A stretch of 64,000 nt of DNA from Edaphochlamys debaryana (taxonomy: Eukaryota > Chlorophyta > Chlorophyceae > Chlamydomonadales). The stretch is from contig JAEHOE010000230.1 of the NCBI GenBank assembly GCA_016858145.1, forward strand, positions 1 to 64,000. The letters are read 5' to 3'. Of the stretch, positions 46,501-57,033 are shown one piece after another. Made by a program: the position numbers and the translations under genes. Below the pieces are notes generated by a model. That model was not told the origin of the DNA. It searched no databases and saw nothing but the letters and a program-made list of their open reading frames with translations. Numbering within the stretch: position 1 is the first letter of the stretch; the number at the start of each line of letters is the position of its first letter.

Positions 46501-48772
46501 TGCTTCTGTAGCCCACGGTAGTCTGATACCATGCCCAGGAGGGTGGCATAGCACCTGGGGAGGGGGGAGGGATTGAATGCGTGGCGTTAGTAGCAGTAGT
46601 AGCAGTAACAGCGGAGGGTAGCAGTAGTAGTAGCAGTCACTGGTGCCTGGATCCTCACCTGAACGTCTCGTTGCCACGTGAGGCGTCCTGCAGCAGGACA
46701 CCCTCCTCCTCCAGGAACCGAAGCTCGTCTAAGATGAGGGCGAGGACGTGGTTAGGGTCCATTGGAGGCGCACACTTGTCTCCCGGGTACTTGATGTTGC
46801 CGCCAATGATGGCGAGCACGGATGAGTAACCGAGCTCAAATCGACTCTCCTGAGGGGCATTGACGGCCACCAGGTACCATGGAGTGCTTGACCGTTGCGA
46901 TTCGTCGGAGGGGACCTTTATAAGGCGGGGCAAGGGCAAGGACACCCAGTCATATAAGGAATGCAAGGCACACAAGCATCCCAGGTGCCCGAAGTGCCCC
47001 AAGCAACCCACAAGCCCCTGAGCCCCACCAGCTCCACCAGCCCCACGCACCAGCCCCTCCTGCCCCACACCCCCCGCCGGATTCAGCACTTACAATGAAC
47101 GGGTCCGTGATGAGGACGAAGATGACGTTGCGCCTTTCAGTCTTAAACTTAGGCTGCTTGGCGAAGAGGTCGGCGATGGCTGCCCCATCGCCGATGTCAA
47201 ACATGCAGTCCGAGTGGGGCTGTGTCCGGTGTTGCGCCTCCAGGCGTTCCTTCCATGCCCCAAACTGAGAGGCGGTCACCTTGTTGCTGTAGATGCTTTG
47301 GAGCCACTGCCTGATGGAGTTGTAGAGCATATAGCGTGATGGGTCCATGGGCTTGTTGCAGCGCTTGGACTTGGTGCCTGGCGAGAGGGCCGGACAGGCC
47401 TTCGCCTTGGCGTGCTCTCCGCGATACACGAAGCCACACTCGCACATGGGGTATCGCCAGATGACCGGCCACTTCACTCCAGCAATGTCCTCCAGCATGG
47501 TGAGTACCTGCAGTGGACCGCAACGTGTAGGACCGCAAGGGAACCGCAACCCTCCACCCGCCAAACCCACCCGCCAACCACCTGACAAACCCACTGAGCC
47601 CCTTGCTCCCCAGCCTACGCCAACACACCTGCTTGAACGTGGTGGGCAGGTACTTGGCAGCATGCTTCTGCACCTCACTCGCAAAGGGACCCGCAAAGGA
47701 TTCCCGGATGCTCTTGAGAAAGCGCGCCACTGAGGTCTCGGTCGCGCCAGGGCTGCACTCCTTCTGCAGGATGGCCTGGTATAGGACACGGGTGACTAGG
47801 CGTGTAACATCCGCATCTCCAGTTGGGAGCTCGAGGTACTGAAGGCGCTGCGCACGGCGGCGAGGCTTTCCGCCATCACAGCCATTGCCAGGGCACCGGG
47901 CGAACAAGCCAGATGAAGCTGCGCAAAATGGGTGGGATAGGGAAGGACGGATACCGGGATCAGCGGCATGCACATTCCTCGCCCCCCTGAAAAGAGGCTT
48001 CTCTGTCCCCCGCCCCCCGCTCTTGCTCCCTGGCCCAATTGAAAAGCCTAGACCCCCCGTCCCAACCGGTGAAGTTCTCGACGCCGCCAATGCCGCCCCC
48101 GCCATGGCTTGGGATGACGGGGTCAACGTCGCCAACACCCCCACTGCGTGCTGCAGCTGCAGCTGCTAGTGCGTCAGCAGCAGGCGGTTGAGTGACCGGA
48201 GGGATCGCTGCTCCAACCTCCCCCGGCTCAGGCTCTGCTTCGTCTATGCCCCACTCCGCTAGCTCCGTTTCGTCAAGTGCAGGCCCGGCGGGGGGAATGG
48301 GGTGGGGTCCCGGGGGGGCTGCACCAGCAGGAGGGGGGGCGGCTGGCGTGACGTCTTGCGAGTGCGGGCCTGGGTGTAGGCCGCCACCCTGATCTTGGTC
48401 GTGTTGGGAAGGGCCACCAGGATCTGTGCCCCCTGCGGAGTCATTGGAGAGACGCCGAAGGAGAGATGGGCTGAGGCTGGGAATGGGAGAGGGCCTGAGT
48501 AGCAGTGGAGTTGCTGCCTGATGCTGTACGCCGCGGCCACTGGTGCTTGGCGAAGACAATGCTCCGTCGCCTGGGGCTATGGCCTCGTGCCGGTCCAGAA
48601 AGTAGGCCTCAGAAGGTTCCAGTAGAGGAATGTCCTGTACCGCTCGGTGCCGAGGAACAGGCGAGCCCAGGGGCCCAATACCATCGGCATTTCCATTGCC
48701 AGCCACGCTCTCGACAGCGCCGATGCCACAACCACTGTCATCGTGGGCTTTGCGCTTACGTTGTCGTCCCAT
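43595..48772 (-). CDS. Tnp2-type (EnSpm/CACTA) transposase of the giant element
   Basis: Exons inferred: 48067-48772, 47629-47918, 47094-47507, 46659-46915, 45845-46554, from 45163, to 44760, and 43595-44610; about 1,250 aa. Order: NLS-like start [12 protein letters not shown]; Cys-rich [25 protein letters not shown] and [12 protein letters not shown] with the probable first catalytic Asp; [39 protein letters not shown] with [26 protein letters not shown] with the probable second Asp; [16 protein letters not shown] and [13 protein letters not shown]. These match the Tnp2/CMC layout. The C-terminal part has an acidic EGE-rich stretch and a BAH-like WFGKVENVI block. The frame shifts near 45050-45085, between [10 protein letters not shown] and [16 protein letters not shown], without a plausible intron, so this copy may be broken or mis-assembled there. 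Start 48772 is preferred over 48880 because of the basic N-terminus. Confidence 0.75.
45165..45840. repeat. (GGGGCTG)n low-complexity tract in a transposase intron
   Basis: About 675 bp of CCCCAG/CCCAGCC-type repeat fills the inferred intron 45164-45844 of the transposase. On the coding strand it is G-rich and quadruplex-prone. The long Pro-rich frames it creates on the plus strand are artefacts of the repeat. Confidence 0.9.
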
Positions 48773-49116
48773 GAAAGACGCAGACGCGATTAGCAGGGCA
48801 GTGAGAGTAAGTGCAAGGAGGATGTGGCGTGCAGGTTGGTGGGCAGGGTAAGGAGAGTGTCGCGCGTACGCGCGCGACATGGCGCTAGTGAAGCACTGGG
48901 GAAAGTATCTACATTACAAACGGCTTGGGGTCTGTGCGTACCTTGGCTGGGCGGCGCATGCCACGGAGATGCCCCCCATTGCCATGGTCGATTGATCCTG
49001 TCTCCTGCGCCACAAACCACCGCAGTCTGCTATCCACTATCCACTGTCTTCCTGTCCACTATCTCCCTGTCCGTTACCGCGCGAATGCCATACATCTAAC
49101 ATAAGCGTTGGCAGAC
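48773..49116. promoter_or_regulatory. Divergent promoter region of the transposase and the 590-aa gene
   Basis: 344 bp between two divergent starts. It contains the 14-bp palindrome CGCGCGTACGCGCG (48861-48874) and repeats of TATCCACT/TGTCCACT (about 49030-49070). Both genes probably share this control region. Confidence 0.45.
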
Positions 49117-51950
49117 ATGGCCGGTATAGGAGAAGTCGAGGCTCAGCCTTCAACTACAGATGACGTGGCAGAGGCGGAGGAGTGTGTGGAGAGGGAGGAG
49201 CAGCATCACAGCGGAATAGAGGGAGAAGGTCCGCAGCTGCCAGGTGAGCTCTGTGATTCGAGCGGCGGGGCTCTGGTGCAGGCTTGTGATGCCGACCCGC
49301 TGATGTATATGTAGTTCTCTGGGACGTTAATAACTTCTAGGGATAGGACTGGGCAGCGGGGAGCCCTGGAAGGCCCGCCCAGACGCTTGACCGGGAAGCA
49401 AGCACTTGCCATGACACCGCTGACCGTCTGGCTGTCCCGCCGGTGTTGCAGGTGATGTTGAAGGGGAGGAGGAGGATCCATACGCTGAGTACAGCGAGGA
49501 GCTTCGCGAGGAGTTGCGCGGCATCGGGTATCGCGGGCTTCCGGAGGCGCTGCGCAGCAAGCTCCAGCAGACTAAGGGCGCCGTGCAGCGCTTGGTGCTG
49601 ACTGTGGAGACCAGTCCCATATGGGACAGCTGCGACGACCTCTGGAAGTCGTCGATTTCCCTCGCTGCCAATGTGCCTGGCTTGCAGAGCATGATGGTGC
49701 AGGCAATGGGAGGTGACGTGCTCGGGCACTACATTGCGTCAGCAATCGTCGCAGTGTTGGGGGAGACAAGCCTGACGCCGGAGTCGGGCGGCAAGACCAA
49801 GAGCTCGAGGTGTGTCGGGGATGGGCGTAAGTGTCTGGGGACGGGCGCCTGGGGATGGGCATCTGTGGATGGGCGCAAGGGGACAGGGCATCTGGGGACG
49901 GGCGTCTGGGGACGGGTGCAAGGGGACTGTGCATCTGGGGCGGGCGTCAGGGCCTGGTCTCGGCATGAATGTGTCAGGGGCTGGTCTCTGCATAAATGCG
50001 TACGCGTGAGCCAGGAGTCGTAATTACAACACCCCCGTGTGCCCATTCCCTCGACCAAAGCAGGCCGAGCGCCAAGGCCAAGAGCAGCGAGAAGGGCGAG
50101 GTAAAGCTCAGCGAGGCGCAGGAAACCCTGCGCAAGGAGTTGGGCAAGCCATTCGAGGAGGTCTTCAACAAGCTGGGGCTCCAGATAAACCACGCGAGCC
50201 TGGTGCGGGTGTACGGCGTGGCGCTCGTCATGACCCGAATGTGAGCCTGCCGGCTGGGCTTGGCTGGGCTTGGCTGGGCTGGCTGGGCTGGCGAATTCCC
50301 GAAACCGGCGAAGTCAACCAGCACACCCCGCTTGCCCATGCAATCCACAACTCGTGTTTCTCAAGCCAGTGGCTTATACCCTCCCGTCCATGCAGGTTCG
50401 TCCGCTGCGGGCTGCAGTGGGCGGATGTATACAAGGGGCGCAGCGCTGATATTGGCCAGGTAGTCGTCAACGGCATGGACATGCACGTTCTGTATGTCAG
50501 CTACGTCCGGTCGATCCTCAAGGCGTGGATCAACTACACGGGCGATAAGAGCGCCACAAACCACGTGGCCAACCTGACCTTAAGCCAGGTCAGGGCGCTG
50601 GGCGACCTCCTCAACGACAAGATCAGCAACGTGATGCAGAACATCCAAGGGAGCAGACGTAGGTGGGGGTGGTGGTGGTGGGGGATAGATGCAGGGCTGT
50701 TTTAAGTTGGGGGGGGGACGTGAAGCTTCCAGGTTTTGGCTTCTTAAGCTGATGGAGAGCCCTGCCTTGTCCTAATGTTGTTGTGCCGGTGTGCTGCCCT
50801 CTATTCCTCGCAGTGTTCCCCCTCATCAAGAAGATCCTGGAGAAGAGGGCGAAGAAGGCAGCGAGGGCCGCTGAGGACGCCTCTGCTGCTTCCGCTGTCG
50901 ACGCGGCTGCAGCCGGCCCCAGCAGGCCGCTGCCCAAGCGGCGGAAGACGAACGCGGGGAGCGGGGGGGCGGCTGAGCAGCCCGCAGCTGCGGCGGCGGC
51001 TTGTGCCGTGACTGACAGCGAGGTGGAGGCGGCGGTGGCGGTGGCCACGACCTTCAAGCCACCCGCGCAGTTCACGCACGCCTTCGACGAACGGGTGTAC
51101 CCCTGGGGATACAGTCGGAAGCTACCCGGCGGTCGCGGCCCGCCATGCAGCGTGGAGGCGGCGCGGGCTTACTTCTTCATGAACGAGGCCGCTGCAATCT
51201 TCAAGGAGTTCGACATTGCCGGTGGCAACAAGTGCACCAGCATGGGTGGGTTGGTTACAACACGTGCTACCAAATTGACTTGCTGTTTGCTTGCTTGCCC
51301 AGCTTGTTGCATGATGTGCCCAGCTTACTAACTTCTAACTTGCCCCTGCCTACAGCGAGCATCAACGAGTTCATGCTCATCGTGTACAGCCCCAGCGTGA
51401 AGTTCTGCGTGGAGCAGCTGGTGGGCATGTAAGCCAGGGCCCTCGGGGATAGGCTTGGTTAGTGCTGCTGCCGGGGAGGGGCCTTGGTGGTGAGGGAACT
51501 TGATTGGAGAGGTCTTGGAGGCAGGGGAGGGTATTGAAGGGCGGCTTGGCTTGACATGGCATGGCTTCGCCCCACTAAGACGACTCCTTCTCCCGAAACC
51601 ACAACAGCATCGAGGTCGCGCCGAGGGAGGAGGGAGGAGCCGGTGGAGACGGAGGAGCCGGTGGAGCCGGTGGAGACGGAGGAGCCGGTGGAGACAGAGG
51701 AGGCGGTGGAGCGGGTGCGGCAGGTGTGGCCGCGGAAGCCACGGGGGCGCCACAGGGCACGGCACAGCCCGAGCAGCCGGGAACCGCGGAACCGCGGAAC
51801 GTGCAGAAGCCTCCTGCCCAGGCGGCCGTCGTGGCGGGAGGCAGGGCAGACAGCACGAAGGCCAACCCGCCCTACAGGCCGCCAAAAGCCATAGGCCCTG
51901 GCGGCCGGGGCAATGGCCGCGGCGACAGACCCGGCAGGGGTGACCGCTAG
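49117..51950 (+). CDS. Unknown 590-aa transposon-borne protein, seven exons
   Basis: Inferred exons 49117-49243, 49452-49809, 50064-50240, 50396-50658, 50814-51245, 51356-51428 and 51608-51950 total 1773 bp; all junctions are GT-AG and keep frame. The N-terminus is acidic (EAEECVEREEQHH), the middle is helical and globular (EELREELRGIGYRGLPEAL, LGKPFEEVFNKLG). A Lys/Arg-rich stretch (EKRAKKAARA, LPKRRKTNAG) looks like a nuclear signal, and the C-terminus is Gly-rich and disordered, ending RGNGRGDRPGRGDR. No family was recognised. Its place beside the transposase, read from a shared divergent region, suggests a role like the second (TnpA-like) protein of CACTA elements; that is inference only. 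Confidence 0.7.
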
Positions 51951-51989
51951 CAGGAGCAGGCAGCGGGGTTGGTGGAGGTGGCATTGGGG

Positions 51990-52416
51990 GCTGATGGGGG
52001 GGTACGTGACGGACGGGGGTCCATGACGGATGCTATGAAGCCTGCGGGGGGGTACGTGACAGACGCGGGTCCTTGACGGTTGCTATGAAGCCTACGGGGG
52101 GGTGCGTAACGGATGGGGGTTCTTGACGGATGCTATGAAGCCTACGGGGGGTAGGTGACGGACGCGGGTCCATTACGGATGGTCTGAAGCCTATGGGGGG
52201 GGGGGGTAACGGACGCGGGTCCCTTACGGATGGTGTGCAGCTACGGGGGGGTAGGTAATGGACTGGTCCTTTACGGACGGTATGAAGCCTACGGGGGGGT
52301 TGGTAATGGACTCGGATCCGTTACGGATGGTACACCCCCTACGGTTCCGTTATGGACTCAACTCCGTAGCCACATCAGAGACCGTTACGGGGGGGGTCCG
52401 TAATGTGTGTGTGTGA
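51990..52416 (+). repeat. Right subterminal tandem repeats
   Basis: About seven degenerate copies of a ~50-bp unit built on GGGGGGGTACGTGACGGA and ATGCTATGAAGCCTACGG. TTACGG-type motifs recur as in the left end, but the unit sequence differs, so the ends are asymmetric. Confidence 0.75.
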
Positions 52417-52454
52417 TCTACCCCCCCATTACGGACTCAAGTAGTGCCATAGGG
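52417..52454 (-). repeat. Right terminal inverted repeat (38 bp)
   Basis: Exact reverse complement of 36575-36612; it ends AGTGCCATAGGG against the duplicated CGT. Confidence 0.95.
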
Positions 52455-52457
52455 CGT
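52455..52457 (+). repeat. Right target-site duplication (CGT)
   Basis: Second copy of the CGT at 36572-36574; GTCTGAAGCC of unit E resumes directly after it. Confidence 0.9.
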
Positions 52458-53195
52458 GTCTGAAGCCGTGACGAGGGGGTTAGCAGGGGAAACGCGTGTC
52501 ACGACTGCTTATACGATATTGCTGCTGGTGGCGAAGTCGGGGGCTGATCCCCCTGGATAGCGGATGCGCGATTCCGTTGTGCGGGAGTCGGGGAGTGCGG
52601 GACGCGGGGGGAGGCGGGGCCCCGCGTGCCGAACGGTCGCGGTGATGGTCGCCGCGTCAAGCCGCTTCTAACCGATGCTATGCGCTTATCTGCACACACC
52701 TGTAGTCATAACAGAGCGTGGACCCAGGTCGCCAGCTTTATCCAGAGCCCTCCGCGCAACGCCATCCTCGATTGCGCTAAGCTGGCGCCGGCTCAGAGCC
52801 TTCCGACAAGCCCCTCCGCGCTGCCGGAGACGCACAAGCGAGTTGATGTCACTGAGACGTAGCCTGCGAGCTTACGGGCTTCGATCTAGCGAAGCTTTTG
52901 CTGCGAAACCGTGACGGGGCCGCTCGGCCTCAGAGATGGCGCTCAGATTGTGCTGGGCGTGGCATGCCGTGCATGCCATGTGCGTGTCTGGCTCCCCGCC
53001 TGCCCCTGGCCCCCGCACGCCCTCCAGCCCCCCAGCCAGCACCAGCAACAAACTCTACAAACGCTAACCAACCCAAGCTTGGTTGACAGTTGTACCTGTC
53101 ATAACCGTGCTCGTACAACGGTTACAACCACCTCGTGTGTGTTTCGCTGCCCTGCAATGATCCCCCCTTCTACCCCTTCCCCCTTCCCCCCGCAG

Positions 53196-54077
53196 ATGGT
53201 GAAACACGCTCGGGATCAGGCGTTATCAGGCGAGCAGGCAGCCAGCAGCGCGGGGGAGGCAGCTGGGGTTGCACAGCAGGCCGACGAGGGTGCGGGCACG
53301 GAGGGGGATGAGGCAGAGGCCGTGGAGTCTGGGGGTGAGGTGGACACGCCCCCGGGAGAGGGGGCCGCGGCGCCGGCTGCTAAAGAGAGGCGGCACCGCG
53401 GCCCCAAGCGGGACAAGGACGAGCTGAGGGCCGAGGCGGCAGCCAAGCGTGACAGAACAGCTGTCAAGCACCGCCTGCGTCTGGCGGCTGTTAAAGCCGC
53501 GCATACGGCCGAGGCCACCCATCCCAACTCAGAGTGGGGTCCCGAAGCAGCACGGCTGCTAGGGGAGTGGCTGGCGGTGAACCCAGACGTGGAGCCACCA
53601 AAGAAGCCGGAAGAGCTGTGCCGGCGCTGGGCTGCGCGGCTGGAGCCCAACAGAGGGGCATCTGGGGTCCAGGACGCGCCACGCTCTGGGGCCCCACGGA
53701 AGGTGCCGGAGGCGAAAGCCCTGCTCGCACTAGCAATGGTGCTCGACAAGGCGCCCAGCAGCAAGGAGGCGATGCTGGCGGTCCCCGAGTTCAAGGATCT
53801 CCTGGACAGCTGCAGCGAGGCAAGAGGGGCTGGTCAGGGCGGGTGGAGAAGCAGAAGGGGGCATGGGGCAGCAAGCCTCAGCATCATCAACAACCACCGG
53901 TCGGCAACCGGTGACCAGCTGAGCATCTACACCACGGAGCTGCGGCGGCTCTTCGAGGGCCCGGGCAAGGTCATCACGAATGACTGGGTTCGCAACACTA
54001 CCCACCGGCTCTTTCTGGAGGTGCTGCCGGCAATCATCAAGGCGGAGGGCAACTACCCAGAGAAGAAGCTGCGCTGA
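53196..54077 (+). CDS. Deleted transposase ORF (unit F)
   Basis: 293-codon fusion as in unit A. It shares with unit E the CTGCTAGGGG variant found in no other copy. Confidence 0.5.
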   Translation: MVKHARDQALSGEQAASSAGEAAGVAQQADEGAGTEGDEAEAVESGGEVDTPPGEGAAAPAAKERRHRGPKRDKDELRAEAAAKRDRTAVKHRLRLAAVKAAHTAEATHPNSEWGPEAARLLGEWLAVNPDVEPPKKPEELCRRWAARLEPNRGASGVQDAPRSGAPRKVPEAKALLALAMVLDKAPSSKEAMLAVPEFKDLLDSCSEARGAGQGGWRSRRGHGAASLSIINNHRSATGDQLSIYTTELRRLFEGPGKVITNDWVRNTTHRLFLEVLPAIIKAEGNYPEKKLR

Positions 54078-55114
54078 GGCGGGCCTGCGAGCTGGAGGCG
54101 GGCCTGCGGGCGAGAGGCGGCGCGCGGGAGGGGACAGGGAGGGAGGGAGGGAGGGATAGTCGAGGGGAGAGAGGGAAGAGTCGAGCAAGGGAAAGCATGG
54201 GCCAGGAAGGTGTACAGGGGGCACAGGACGCTGGAGCAGCTGAGCAAGCACGCATCAGGTTAACTACCTATCATGCTTATAACGTTTGTATTATTGCGGT
54301 GGAGCCAGGCGGGGCCCCGCCTCAGAGTGAGGCAAGGGGGGCTTGTCTGGCATGTCGGCCCGCGTGGGATGGACGTGTCTGAAGCCGTGACGAGGGGGTT
54401 AGCAGGGGAAACGCGTGTCACGACTGCTTATACGATATTGCTGCTGGTGGCGAAGTCGGGGGCTGATCCCCCTGGATAGCGGATGCGCGATTCCGTTGTG
54501 CGGGAGTCGGGGAGTGCGGGACGCGGGGGGAGGCGGGGCCCCGCGTGCCGAACGGTCGCGGTGATGGTCGCCGCGTCAAGCCGCTTCTAACCGATGCTAT
54601 GCGCTTATCTGCACACACCTGTAGTCATAACAGAGCGTGGACCCAGGTCGCCAGCTTTATCCAGAGCCCTCCGCGCAACGCCATCCTCGATTGCGCTAAG
54701 CTGGCGCCGGCTCAGAGCCTTCCGACAAGCCCCTCCGCGCTGCCGGAGACGCACAAGCGAGTTGATGTCACTGAGACGTAGCCTGCGAGCTTACGGGCTT
54801 CGATCTAGCGAAGCTTTTGCTGCGAAACCGTGACGGGGCCGCTCGGCCTCAGAGATGGCGCTCAGATTGTGCTGGGCGTGGCATGCCGTGCATGCCATGT
54901 GCGTGTCTGGCTCCCCGCCTGCCCCTGGCCCCCGCACGCCCTCCAGCCCCCCAGCCAGCACCAGCAACAAACTCTACAAACGCTAACCAACCCAAGCTTG
55001 GTTGACAGTTGTACCTGTCATAACCGTGCTCGTACAACGGTTACAACCACCTCGTGTGTGTTTCGCTGCCCTGCAATGATCCCCCCTTCTACCCCTTCCC
55101 CCTTCCCCCCGCAG

Positions 55115-55996
55115 ATGGTGAAACACGCTCGGGATCAGGCGTTATCAGGCGAGCAGGCAGCCAGCAGCGCGGGGGAGGCAGCTGGGGTTGCACAGCAGGC
55201 CGACGAGGGTGCGGGCACGGAGGGGGATGAGGCAGAGGCCGTGGAGTCTGGGGGTGAGGTGGACACGCCCCCGGGAGAGGGGGCCGCGGCGCCGGCTGCT
55301 AAAGAGAGGCGGCACCGCGGCCCCAAGCGGGACAAGGACGAGCTGAGGGCCGAGGCGGCAGCCAAGCGTGACAGAACAGCTGTCAAGCACCGCCTGCGTC
55401 TGGCGGCTGTTAAAGCCGCGCATACGGCCGAGGCCACCCATCCCAACTCAGAGTGGGGTCCCGAAGCAGCACGGCTGCTGGGGGAGTGGCTGGCGGTGAA
55501 CCCAGACGTGGAGCCACCAAAGAAGCCGGAAGAGCTGTGCCGGCGCTGGGCTGCGCGGCTGGAGCCCAACAGAGGGGCATCTGGGGTCCAGGACGCGCCA
55601 CGCTCTGGGGCCCCACGGAAGGTGCCGGAGGCGAAAGCCCTGCTCGCACTAGCAATGGTGCTCGACAAGGCGCCCAGCAGCAAGGAGGCGATGCTGGCGG
55701 TCCCCGAGTTCAAGGATCTCCTGGACAGCTGCAGCGAGGCAAGAGGGGCTGGTCAGGGCGGGTGGAGAAGCAGAAGGGGGCATGGGGCAGCAAGCCTCAG
55801 CATCATCAACAACCACCGGTCGGCAACCGGTGACCAGCTGAGCATCTACACCACGGAGCTGCGGCGGCTCTTCGAGGGCCCGGGCAAGGTCATCACGAAT
55901 GACTGGGTTCGCAACACTACCCACCGGCTCTTTCTGGAGGTGCTGCCGGCAATCATCAAGGCGGAGGGCAACTACCCAGAGAAGAAGCTGCGCTGA
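55115..55996 (+). CDS. Deleted transposase ORF (unit G)
   Basis: 293-codon fusion as in unit A; a transitional unit with CCCGGGAG in the ORF but ATGTGCTT in its tail. Confidence 0.5.
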   Translation: MVKHARDQALSGEQAASSAGEAAGVAQQADEGAGTEGDEAEAVESGGEVDTPPGEGAAAPAAKERRHRGPKRDKDELRAEAAAKRDRTAVKHRLRLAAVKAAHTAEATHPNSEWGPEAARLLGEWLAVNPDVEPPKKPEELCRRWAARLEPNRGASGVQDAPRSGAPRKVPEAKALLALAMVLDKAPSSKEAMLAVPEFKDLLDSCSEARGAGQGGWRSRRGHGAASLSIINNHRSATGDQLSIYTTELRRLFEGPGKVITNDWVRNTTHRLFLEVLPAIIKAEGNYPEKKLR

Positions 55997-57033
55997 GGCG
56001 GGCCTGCGAGCTGGAGGCGGGCCTGCGGGCGAGAGGCGGCGCGCGGGAGGGGACAGGGAGGGAGGGAGGGAGGGATAGTCGAGGGGAGAGAGGGAAGAGT
56101 CGAGCAAGGGAAAGCATGGGCCAGGAAGGTGTACAGGGGGCACAGGACGCTGGAGCAGCTGAGCAAGCACGCATCAGGTTAACTACCTATCATGCTTATA
56201 ACGTTTGTATTATTGCGGTGGAGCCAGGCGGGGCCCCGCCTCAGAGTGAGGCAAGGGGGGCTTGTCTGGCATGTCGGCCCGCGTGGGATGGACGTGTCTG
56301 AAGCCGTGACGAGGGGGTTAGCAGGGGAAACGCGTGTCACGACTGCTTATACGATATTGCTGCTGGTGGCGAAGTCGGGGGCTGATCCCCCTGGATAGCG
56401 GATGCGCGATTCCGTTGTGCGGGAGTCGGGGAGTGCGGGACGCGGGGGGAGGCGGGGCCCCGCGTGCCGAACGGTCGCGGTGATGGTCGCCGCGTCAAGC
56501 CGCTTCTAACCGATGCTATGTGCTTATCTGCACACACCTGTAGTCATAACAGAGCGTGGACCCAGGTCGCCAGCTTTATCCAGAGCCCTCCGCGCAACGC
56601 CATCCTCGATTGCGCTAAGCTGGCGCCGGCTCAGAGCCTTCCGACAAGCCCCTCCGCGCTGCCGGAGACGCACAAGCGAGTTGATGTCACTGAGACGTAG
56701 CCTGCGAGCTTACGGGCTTCGATCTAGCGAAGCTTTTGCTGCGAAACCGTGACGGGGCCGCTCGGCCTCAGAGATGGCGCTCAGATTGTGCTGGGCGTGG
56801 CATGCCGTGCATGCCATGTGCGTGTCTGGCTCCCCGCCTGCCCCTGGCCCCCGCACGCCCTCCAGCCCCCCAGCCAGCACCAGCAACAAACTCTACAAAC
56901 GCTAACCAACCCAAGCTTGGTTGACAGTTGTACCTGTCATAACCGTGCTCGTACAACGGTTACAACCACCTCGTGTGTGTTTCGCTGCCCTGCAATGATC
57001 CCCCCTTCTACCCCTTCCCCCTTCCCCCCGCAG

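Larger units (their letters stand above)
36575..52454. mobile_element. 15.9-kb giant CACTA/EnSpm-like DNA transposon with JmjC cargo
   Basis: The insertion is precisely bounded: the interrupted repeat is intact on both sides, flanked by CGT duplications, and the ends are perfect 38-bp inverted repeats starting CCCTATGGCACTACTTGAGT. Inside are tandem subterminal repeats at both ends and, in order, an unknown 246-aa gene (+), a JmjC gene (-), a small HNH ORF (+), a 94-bp minisatellite, a Tnp2-like transposase (-) and an unknown 590-aa gene (+). The 3-bp duplication and the Tnp2 transposase both point to the CMC/EnSpm superfamily, although the terminus is CCCTA rather than CACTA (CACTA occurs at bases 9-13). 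KDZ elements are the main alternative. Confidence 0.9.

Noticed and set aside
48773..48880. Upstream ATG at 48880 giving the transposase a hydrophobic N-terminus
   Set aside because: A signal-like segment does not suit a nuclear transposase; the ATG at 48772 begins with a basic stretch.
36575..52454. Assigning the giant element to Zisupton/KDZ
   Set aside because: KDZ cannot be excluded, but the 3-bp target duplication and the Tnp2-like block order favour EnSpm/CACTA; Zisupton is described with 8-bp duplications.
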